Both the position numbers and the translations under genes were made by a program. The notes beneath the pieces were generated by a model. It worked only from the letters and a program-made list of their open reading frames with translations. It was not told the origin of the DNA and searched no databases. From the NCBI GenBank assembly GCA_003427395.1, contig BFEA01000325.1, positions 315,339 to 350,887 of the forward strand: a DNA stretch of 35,549 nt, read 5' to 3'. This stretch comes from Chara braunii. Taxonomy: Eukaryota; Streptophyta; Charophyceae; Charales; Characeae. Positions 28,781 through 35,549 of this stretch are shown piece by piece (within the stretch, counting starts at the first letter, position 1; each line of letters starts with the position of its first letter).

Positions 28781-29256
28781 TGGGGCGGCGCGAAGGGACG
28801 AAGCTCCGGGAGCACGATCACTGGCGAGCTTCGAGACGAGCGGAGCTGGAGGTCCGTGTCATGCGCCTGCACGACGGTGTCTCCTCGCCAAGCCAGGAGA
28901 GAGGTCCACGCTGTCCGCACTTCCCCAGCCCAGACGCGCAATGTCCGATAGATGGCGGAGTGAATCTCCGACGGAATCACGGTGATGTCTCCTGTAAAGA
29001 CGTTGACAGCGGCGATATGGCTAATCCCAGGAGGGGATAACTGTCGAAAGGCCGAGATCTCGGCCAGAACGCTCGTAGTTGCTTCTTCCGTGAATCGGAA
29101 CTCTGCCGCTGCGTAGATTGCCGACATACTGAAGAAAGCTGCAAACCGGAGGAGATCAGAGCAGAGATGGGGCCGCTGCACCTGCCGTATGGCGCTGATT
29201 CGCCCCCGCGGAGTAAGAAGCTGCGCGCCGATCACTTGCTCCGTTGCAAAGCTCAT
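28777..29256 (-). CDS. ORF A: accessory protein of right element
   Basis: 159 codons, ATG at 29256-29254 overlapping the integrase stop as ATGA (29256-29253), and ending with the ATGA that starts ORF B (28780-28777). It begins MSFATEQVIGAQLLTPRGR. It includes a hydrophobic stretch (LLRFAAFFSMSAIYAAAEF), TEEATTSVLAEISAFRQL, VFTGDITVIPSEIHSAIYRTL and a C-terminal Pro/Arg region. Uninterrupted, unlike most of pol. No family recognised. The two identical overlaps imply it is translated by restart after the pol polyprotein, which is inference. Confidence 0.6.
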   Translation of the reverse strand: MSFATEQVIGAQLLTPRGRISAIRQVQRPHLCSDLLRFAAFFSMSAIYAAAEFRFTEEATTSVLAEISAFRQLSPPGISHIAAVNVFTGDITVIPSEIHSAIYRTLRVWAGEVRTAWTSLLAWRGDTVVQAHDTDLQLRSSRSSPVIVLPELRPFAPPQ

Positions 29257-30641
29257 GGCGATGGTGACGGGGTAAGAGAGAGAGAACAGGAAGGAGACAG
29301 AGAGATAGGAGAGAGGTAGTCCTCACCTTCCTCCGCAGTGGAGGAGGAATCGGGTGAATGTGAAGATAGAAAGGGAGGAAGGGGACGGAGGTAGGACACG
29401 TGGCGGATGATCGGGCGAGCCGATCTGCTGCCGGAGACCTCAGGCGCAAGCCGCACGGTGTTCACGACGTTCGGTCCTAGTTCGATTATGCGGAATCGCC
29501 CGAAGAATCGTGGCGCTAGCTTACCCTGGCGAGCACATTTCCTCACCTGCACGATGTCCCCGAATTTGTACTGGGGCCGTGGTCCTCCGTTCCCATTCCG
29601 GGCCTCGTAGCTTCGGACCTGTCGGCCTTGGGCCGATTCGGTCATCCTGTGCTGTTTTCGGGCTAGCCTGGGCAAGGACCGTTCCATTAGTTCCAAGTGT
29701 CGTTTGGCCTTGTCCCGAGCCGTGGCCCTGGTGGGTCGTCGGTTCAGTGTGGATTCATCCGGTAGGCTTGGTATCGAAACGCAAGCGACGCTATTGGTCC
29801 TTAATTGGAAGGGGCTTAGCCCCGTCGATTCATGAGGTGTACCGTGATGGACCGCTAGGATGTGGTCGACGATATCGGGCCAGGGCCTCGGATCTCGTGC
29901 CGCGATATTCCGCCGCAATGCTGTCTTTATCACCCTGTTCGCGTTTTCCACCAGCCCATTGGATTGCGACATGTGGGGTGCAGTATTCTGTATAGCGACG
30001 CCATGTAAGACCAGATTCCTTAGCACTTCTCCCTTGAATTGAGCCCCATTGTCGGTCAGGATCTCTTCCGTATCCTGGTGCATCCCGAGAAAGCGGTTGA
30101 CGTATCACGTGATTTCGGCGGCTTGTCGCGTGCGACAAGGGTGGGCTTCGATCCATTTCGAAAAATGGTCGACAAATACCAATAGGACTAAATACTCACA
30201 ACTATTAGGACCAGGGGGCACCACTATGTCGGTAGTGTTCATACTGACTCTTTGAAATGGCCGTTCAACTACCGTTGGTACTATCGATCTTGGCGGCTGA
30301 ATCGGCGCCTTATCAGCGGCGCAGACTTGACAGTTGGTGACGATGTACTTAACATCGTCGCGGATATTGGACCAGTACCACTCATTTTTGTCGATAGCCG
30401 ACTCTGTGATCCGTACGGCGAAATGAGCCGCAGTTTCTTCATGTGCCGTCTTAACCCAGTCATACCTCATGAACGGATGCGGTACAACCATCCAAATCCC
30501 GCTGCCGTCAGTTTTTCGTTTTTCTAATCTGCCCTCTATCCATCTGTAATCGCGAGCCCTCTCGTTGACCCTCCTCCGATCTTCTTTGGTGAAATCCTGG
30601 AGGGGGTTGCCAACCAGGGTGACAATCAAGGCGATATCAGT
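29253..30641 (-). pseudogene. Integrase (right element), one internal stop
   Basis: Pol C-terminal integrase on the minus strand. The zinc module H..H..C..C is seen as AHEETAAHF and NCQVCAADK (about 30455-30325). Core: first Asp in MNTTDIVV, then LVFVDHFSKWIEAHPC, second Asp in LTDNGAQF, Glu in SNGLVENAN. A DNA-binding tail follows (FGDIVQVRK, APRFFGRFRI, VSYLRPLPP) and a Ser/Pro-rich end. An in-frame TGA (30105-30107) lies between the first and second Asp; another TGA (30640-30642) separates integrase from the PHD-like segment. All catalytic residues remain. Its stop codon overlaps the ORF A start. Confidence 0.9.
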
Positions 30642-30998
30642 TCATACTTCGGCCCTTCTAAACCTTCGGGTCTTTTCCAACCCTTCTGACGTGGCATCCA
30701 AAAAGCGAGTCTCGGTCGGAATCTTGTCGGTCCGACACAAGGGGCACAACCACGGTTTACTATCGTTTCTGTATTGGATGCACGAGCCATGGGCTCGTGC
30801 AACACACTGTCGACAATCTATCCAGTCCGCATACCCTTCCCCGTTATGACGCATGGAAACCGAGTACACGCGGGGGATAGCTTCGCAAAAATAGCAAAAT
30901 TTGTCAGGCAGGGAGAGGAGAGACGAAGAGGAAAGGGGAGAAAGAGGGGTAGTGTGGTTACCTCCGTCATCCATTGCCACCGTTCTGCTTCTTGCCAC
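30642..30998 (-). pseudogene. PHD-type zinc finger inside pol (right element)
   Basis: A minus-strand frame between RNase H and integrase encodes a Cys4-His-Cys3 array. It runs FCYFCEAI, about 26 residues, DCRQC, AHGSCIQ, about 10 residues, then PWLCPLC. The spacing (C-x2-C, C-x2-C, H-x2-C, C-x2-C) and the Trp two residues before the last cysteine pair are typical of PHD fingers, which read histone H3 tail modifications. It sits where a plain linker is expected. The frame follows RNase H after a frame change around 30970-30998 (the two frames overlap at ATGGATGA) and runs into integrase through a TGA. By analogy with chromodomains in chromovirus integrases it may steer integration to particular chromatin (inference). 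Confidence 0.65.
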
Positions 30999-33019
30999 GC
31001 GGGAGAACTGCCACTTGTCCGTACTTAGGCTCGTTTGTCAAGTCCGACTCCTTCCACGTTGTAATTTCCTCGCCCTTCGGCACTTTGGCAGGTCGATGCA
31101 GACGTGTCAGTCCGTCCGCATTGCCGTGTCGTTTTGTCTTTCGATGAACGATATCGAAGTCATACTCTTGTAGTCGCACCGCCCAACGACCAATCATGCC
31201 TGTGTAATTAGTGAGTTTCTTCAACGCCAGCAAAGGTTCGTGATCTGTTACGAGGCGGAACTTCTGTCCGTAGAAATACGGATGGAAGTGCTGGATTCCC
31301 TAGACCACTGCATATCATTCGCCTTGAGGTGCTGAGTCATTCCTCCGTTCGTCCGGTACCGTGCGTGACGCGTATTCGATGACGTGTTCACGACCATCAT
31401 TCCCCTTCTGCGCTAAAATAGCGGAGATAACTTCCGGTTGCCAGTCTGTGATGAGAATGAAATGTTTCGAGGGGTCCGACCGAATCAAAATAGGGGCCGT
31501 CACCTGAGCGTCCTTGAGGGTTGCGAAAGCCTGTTGGCACTTCGCATCCCAGCTGAGAGGCTGGTCCTTCCTTAACAGGTTCGTTAGTGGCCGTGCAACC
31601 GCGGCGAAACCCTTAATGAAGCGACGATAGTACGATGCCAATCCTAAGAAGGCTCGAACCTCCGTCAGCGACGTGGGAACTGGAGCTTCTCTTACCGCCG
31701 CAACCTTTCTTGAGTCCGGCCGCAGTCCTCCACGTGTCACGACATAGCCTAAGAACGAAAATTCTGAAAGGAAAAATTCGCTCTTTTCGAGCGCGATCTT
31801 GAACCCAGCGTCTCTCAGCGCTCCCAATGTCCACTCGATGTATTGCGCGTGCCCGTGATAGGTCTCTAAGTAGACAAGGATATCGTCCATGTATACGATC
31901 ACGCAGAAGTTGATCATCCCCTGTGTCAGCCGCGTCTTGTTGACGAAGTTCTAGAATGTCATGTTCATCGCTCGCTGAAACGTGGCAGGCGCGTTGCAAA
32001 TCCCCATCGGACACCGAACCCACTGCCACGTGCTTTCAAACAACACGAAGGCCGTCTTCGGCTGATCTTCCTCCTTCACCAGAATGTGATGGAAGCCATG
32101 TCGAATGTCAAACTTGTTGAAATATTTAGCGAAGCCAATCGCATCCAACAAATCATCAATTCGGGGGAGGGGGTACACATCTTTGATCGTGATCTTATTC
32201 AGCTTGCGATAATCGATGCATATGCGGATTGATCCGTTTTTCTTTGGTACTAGTACGACGGGAAATGACCATGGGACGGTGGCGGGTTCAATCCATCCGC
32301 AAGCTTCAAATTCTCGAATTCGTTCGAGGGCCTTTTTGCTTTCTATTTGGGAGTATCGGTACGGTTTACAATGGATCGGGGAGTGATTTCCCGTCTGTAT
32401 TTCGTGTTGAATAACTAATGACAGGCCAATGTCAGTGTCTGTCACACTAATCGCTCCCCAATATTCCGTCAAAATGTCTGCAATCACCCGATGAATTTCA
32501 TCGGGTACGTACTGTGGCACGTGTAAGTCGAAAAGTTGATCCCAGATCCGTACATCTATCTGTTTTGTGCGTGCAGGTTTCGCCAAATCGGGCGGGGGTG
32601 CAGAAATGAAGGAGTGATCCGATCGCCAGGAGAACATCGTGGCCATCATCTGGGCATCTTCTTCCCGGATTGCCACGTGTCCTTCCGGGGTAATCCCGTC
32701 ACAAATATCTTGCCATGGCACGTTCTTAGTTGCGATCTTTATCCCTAGTTCGTCTATTTCTGCTTCAAGACGCCCAGGGGGTTCCAGAGAATTTGCTTCC
32801 GCCCCCAAGCGTAACAATTGCACTTCTTTTGCAAGTGTCAAAAGGGACCTTGGTAGATCTGTAATGTCGCAGTAATGCTTTTGTCGCTGTATCGGGAGAG
32901 AAGCGGGGTGATCCCTTCGTACAGAGTTTGGGGGGGTTCCAAAGAATCGACCATCCTCGAAGGGGTTCACCCAAGATCATTGCCTTGGTCCTTTGGACGT
33001 TCCTACTGGTCAAATGCAT
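30967..33019 (-). pseudogene. Reverse transcriptase and RNase H (right element), broken
   Basis: Pol N-terminal half on the minus strand. RT motifs: [67 protein letters not shown], then YMDD intact (31882-31893), LGYVV and FLGLASYYRRF. RNase H follows: ILITDW (the usual TDAS reads TDWQ), VIEYASRT, LVTDHEPLLALKK, RWAVRLQEYDF, HGNADGLTR. Breaks: frame change near 32960-32970, TAG near 31951 before the YMDD block, TGA (31315-31317) and TAG close by (about 31300) in RNase H, and a frame change at about 30970. Pol may start at ATG 33019, 24 bases after the gag-pro stop. Confidence 0.9.
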
Positions 33020-33042
33020 TGTTCTTGCAGGTAGTAAACACG

Positions 33043-34764
33043 CTATCGTGCTAGCTTCGAGATCTCCGGGTCGTCCTCATCACTTTTGTCCGCATCATTC
33101 GTCGATGACTTTCCATCTGCGGATTCATCCCAGGAGATCATGCGGAGAGTTCCTGCCATCATCGGCGAAACCCGTGGGACTTCGTTGATGGTGGTACGAA
33201 GGGTTAGTCTCATAGGCACCGCATAGGGCTTTCTTCCTCTATTTCGGAGGACGATCGACCGTCGTTCGAAATCCAGGTTTGCTCGTAACGCCACAAGAGC
33301 AGGAAGTCCGAAAAGAACGTCGTAGGTATTTACATCTAACACGACAACATCTCCCAGCGCATGCACTTTTCCTAGTCGAAAAGCGACATTGGTCATTCTT
33401 CCTACTGTTTTAATCTTTTTTTCGGCAGCCGAAACGAGTTGATCTTTCTCGGAAAGCATGATCAGATCGTTTTTCCTACTTGCCCTTTCGACCACTCTCA
33501 TCGAGATAGCCAAAACAGCGGCTCCCGAGTCGATGATTGCATTGTACGGAATTCCCCATATTTCAATATCGCATTCCGCAGATTTCCACGGGATGGGTTT
33601 AATCCGTAGGAAATGGTCGTCTTTTTGCATTAATCCTACCCATATTGGATCCGACGAGCCCGCCATATTTTCTTCTGGCGAGGGGCTTTTAGCCTTTACG
33701 TTAGGTGTTCGAGTGAGGGCGAATCGTTTTCGATTCGCTTTGCAGTGCTGTAGCATTCGCTCATTAGCTTGTTCCGAGATCAAAAACAAATGACCGATCG
33801 GGAGCGGAATCCGATGGTCCAAGGCTCGAACGATGTTAAGCACATCGACTTCCCCGGTGACGAAGGTGGGTCCTCCCGACTCCATCTCTCCTGGAGAAGG
33901 TCGCCACTCCGCCACCTCTTTCTGTTCTGGCGCTGGTCTGATCGTTCCGATCATTCCAAGCCCGAGGTAACCAAGTGATACGTACTGATCTAACGGGATT
34001 AGTTCGGCGGCCTCTTCCGTGGTGGCTAGGGCACTCCCCCCACCGTCTACTTCTTCCATCAAAGCTCCAACTCGTCGTGGTCCGTTAGCGATGGGGGCCG
34101 TAGCCATCGGCGCGACCCCGATACGCTGTTGCGGAGGCCTGTGAGGGCAATCACGGGCTAGATGTCCAGGCTGATGACATGCATAACAGACGTTTAGGTT
34201 GCTTGCGACTCCTCCAAGAGCGGGTGTCGGGGCTACCCCTTGCTGAATCGGAGGGGCACGCACCGCAATAGGCCGCATGTTTCTCATCATGGCTTCCAAC
34301 CGAGCATTTTGTTCTCGCTGCTCCTTTTTGCTTTCCGGAATTCGACTAACCAAGGTTTTGGTCAGCTCGAGTATGGCAGTCGATTCATTCGATCGTACGG
34401 GAGCCTCGACTAGGGGCGGGGGTGCCGTTCTTACAGACGTTGGTATTACAAGGATGGGGACACTCGGGATCTCACTTGGAACGGGTCGTTTAGGGGCTAT
34501 CTGTTCTATGAAGGTGACAGGACCCGACACAAACCCCATGCTTTCAAATTTGTTTTGCAGCGCAGCCAATTCAGCTTTTGCCCTTGCGAGTTCGGACGAA
34601 TCTCCTTCCCTAGAATAGTCCTCTCCTTCCAGGAAGTTCGCCGCGAACTTTCGTTCCATGTCTTCTGCAGCGTCCATGATTTGCTGTAATGTATGATTGA
34701 TGGGGGAAAACTGCTTTCGCAGCTTCGCCCTTATTGTTCGGCTGTGGAGTCCGTCTATGAACAA
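33043..34764 (-). CDS. gag C-terminus, zinc knuckle and aspartic protease (right element)
   Basis: A long uninterrupted frame. First 60 or so residues complete the gag capsid-like region (FIDGLHSRTIRAKLRKQF), then a helical ELARAKAELAALQNKFE segment and a Pro-rich linker. A CCHC knuckle follows, CYACHQPGHLARDC (C-x2-C-x4-H-x4-C, about 34150-34190), that would bind genomic RNA. The protease begins around IWGIPYNAIIDSGAAVLAI with active-site D-S-G at 33523-33531 and ends near VNTYDVLFGLPALVAL. Thus gag and protease are one frame, separate from pol. Its true start lies upstream in the gag frame (34773-35174); the two are split by a frameshift. Confidence 0.88.
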   Translation of the reverse strand: MFIDGLHSRTIRAKLRKQFSPINHTLQQIMDAAEDMERKFAANFLEGEDYSREGDSSELARAKAELAALQNKFESMGFVSGPVTFIEQIAPKRPVPSEIPSVPILVIPTSVRTAPPPLVEAPVRSNESTAILELTKTLVSRIPESKKEQREQNARLEAMMRNMRPIAVRAPPIQQGVAPTPALGGVASNLNVCYACHQPGHLARDCPHRPPQQRIGVAPMATAPIANGPRRVGALMEEVDGGGSALATTEEAAELIPLDQYVSLGYLGLGMIGTIRPAPEQKEVAEWRPSPGEMESGGPTFVTGEVDVLNIVRALDHRIPLPIGHLFLISEQANERMLQHCKANRKRFALTRTPNVKAKSPSPEENMAGSSDPIWVGLMQKDDHFLRIKPIPWKSAECDIEIWGIPYNAIIDSGAAVLAISMRVVERASRKNDLIMLSEKDQLVSAAEKKIKTVGRMTNVAFRLGKVHALGDVVVLDVNTYDVLFGLPALVALRANLDFERRSIVLRNRGRKPYAVPMRLTLRTTINEVPRVSPMMAGTLRMISWDESADGKSSTNDADKSDEDDPEISKLAR

Positions 34765-34772
34765 ATCTCTTC

Positions 34773-35174
34773 CTACTCAGTCTTTACAAACATTTGATAG
34801 AACCGGTTTCGATATTCCGCAACGGACTCGAGAGGTTTTTGCACTCGATCCTTGATCATGTGAAGCGCTTGTTCTGGGTGAACGTAATCAAATCGGTTCA
34901 GAAAGTCTCGTTCAAAGGTCTGAAGATCTACCCACACATAGGTACTAAACCAGTGATGAGCGTCTCCTCCCAATCGAGCGGGGATGTTTACCCGAGCTTC
35001 GTTATCGTCATACTGCTGTGCTCGGAGCGTAACCAACCATGCTCCTGCAAGGTGGTGCACAGGGTCAAACAAATATAGATCAGGTGGCGTCATGGGAGCC
35101 CGTGCACGTGGGGCGGGTTGATTAGGATTCGGTTGATTGGCATTTTGCTGCGGGTTTGGTACATTGGCAGCCAT
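34773..35174 (-). CDS. gag N-terminus (right element)
   Basis: ATG at 35174. It begins MAANVPNPQQNANQPNPNQP, an Asn/Pro-rich head, then a Ty3-type capsid: PPDLYLFDPVHHLAGAWLVTL, DAHHWFSTYVW, FERDFLNRFDYVHPEQALHM, SVAEYRNRFYQMF. It ends at a TAG (34773-34775). The next frame over continues with VGRDLFIDGL, so a one-base change near 34775-34780 has split gag; overlapping readthrough frames argue against a designed boundary. Confidence 0.85.
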   Translation of the reverse strand: MAANVPNPQQNANQPNPNQPAPRARAPMTPPDLYLFDPVHHLAGAWLVTLRAQQYDDNEARVNIPARLGGDAHHWFSTYVWVDLQTFERDFLNRFDYVHPEQALHMIKDRVQKPLESVAEYRNRFYQMFVKTE

Positions 35175-35309
35175 GTGGACTGCTCGTCGATTAGGTGATC
35201 TGCTCCGGGTGACGACAGGGTCGCGTCTATGCGCGTTCCGGGGCCGAGGCCGCCCTCGGTTAGCCAGATCGCCTAACTATCGTGCTATCGATCCCACGAC
35301 CCAGCCACG

Positions 35310-35327
35310 TGTCGGGCTTCGATACCA
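35310..35327 (-). promoter_or_regulatory. Putative primer binding site of right element
   Basis: On the minus strand TGGTATCGAAGCCCGAC directly follows the LTR end. TGGTATC and AGCC match the plant initiator-Met primer site TGGTATCAGAGCC, with two mismatches between. Its position between LTR and gag supports the minus orientation. Confidence 0.6.
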
Positions 35328-35549
35328 ACCTCACGCCCAGCGCGACTTCCTGATCGAAATGGGATGTGGGCCTGGAAGTGCGAAAAGGGGTGTGCCAAGG
35401 ATTTTTGGGGAAAGTGGGGGAGTCGTAGGGGTATGAATGCAATTAGGCGAATAAGGGGCGCGTGCGTAAGGGACTCAAGGCCCGATGGGGCCTGGGTTCT
35501 GTGGGCGACGGCTTACGGGGAAGTCCCTCCGCGGAGGAGGTGGTCCCGA
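35328..35549 (-). repeat. 5' LTR of right element, partial
   Basis: About 220 bases nearly identical to 24449-24672. It is cut by the window end at the same base where the left copy has an N. Confidence 0.85.

Larger units (their letters stand above)
24440..35549 (-). mobile_element. Large Ty3/gypsy retrotransposon (right element), minus strand, 5' end beyond window
   Basis: Direct repeats at about 24440-26930 and about 35328-window end bound gag, protease, RT, RNase H, a PHD-like finger and integrase in Ty3/gypsy order on the minus strand. Extra open frames then lie between integrase and the left LTR. Over the roughly 220 shared bases the LTR copies differ at about three positions, so insertion is fairly recent. 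Yet the coding region has several in-frame stops and frameshifts, so the copy was probably mobilised by proteins from relatives. Catalytic motifs of protease (DSG), RT (YMDD) and integrase (DDE) all remain. The 5' LTR runs out of the window, so total size and target duplication cannot be read. Confidence 0.85.

Noticed and set aside
1-35549. CRISPR array, bacterial operon or prophage
   Set aside because: No regularly spaced identical repeats with unique spacers and no bacterial gene organisation; all signs are eukaryotic.

Overview
The window looks like nuclear DNA of a streptophyte (plant-lineage) eukaryote, most probably a charophyte green alga. Reasons: plant-type Ty3/gypsy LTR retrotransposons with initiator-Met-type primer sites, spliceosomal snRNA copies of plant type, a mitochondrial nad4L copy of the land-plant/charophyte type, a plant EUL-type lectin gene with introns, and extremely abundant microsatellites. 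The gag, protease and zinc-knuckle/coiled-coil sequences resemble what I remember of Chara braunii proteins; that is recollection, not a search. Single Ns at repeat junctions mark it as draft assembly. It starts in an (AG)n tract and ends inside an LTR, at the same base where an internal copy of that LTR carries an N, so the ends are probably contig breaks.

Layout. 1-1.7 kb: non-coding. 1.69-9.00 kb: a complete but dead Ty3/gypsy insertion on the minus strand (two ~0.9 kb LTRs, tRNA primer site, ACAT target duplication). Its protease-RT block is inverted relative to gag, RNase H and integrase. 9.0-13.1 kb: tandem repeats, a nuclear copy of mitochondrial nad4L, a foldback element and a U2 snRNA retropseudogene. 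14.6-19.8 kb: two exons of a minus-strand EUL/R40-type lectin gene joined by a 4.74 kb intron packed with microsatellites, a Harbinger-like MITE, a foldback MITE, SINE-like copies and two U6 snRNA copies. 20-23.3 kb: two more foldback MITEs, an organelle-like tRNA-Gly relic and a second Harbinger-like MITE. 23.3-24.4 kb: a broken zinc-knuckle/coiled-coil gene cut by the next element.

24.4 kb to the end: a large Ty3/gypsy element on the minus strand with long LTRs (about 2.5 kb). It carries gag, CCHC knuckle, protease, RT, RNase H, a PHD-type zinc finger and integrase. Downstream of integrase it has extra open frames of no family I recognise (ORF A, ORF B). Both pol/ORF A and ORF A/ORF B meet at the four-base overlap ATGA, the arrangement used for coupled stop-restart translation. 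This polycistronic accessory module, with the PHD finger inside pol, is the most novel system candidate in the window.

Host genes are few (the lectin exons and the zinc-knuckle relic). Everything else is mobile or retroposed DNA in several layers. The two LTR elements are too damaged to move on their own, although the right one keeps its main catalytic motifs.
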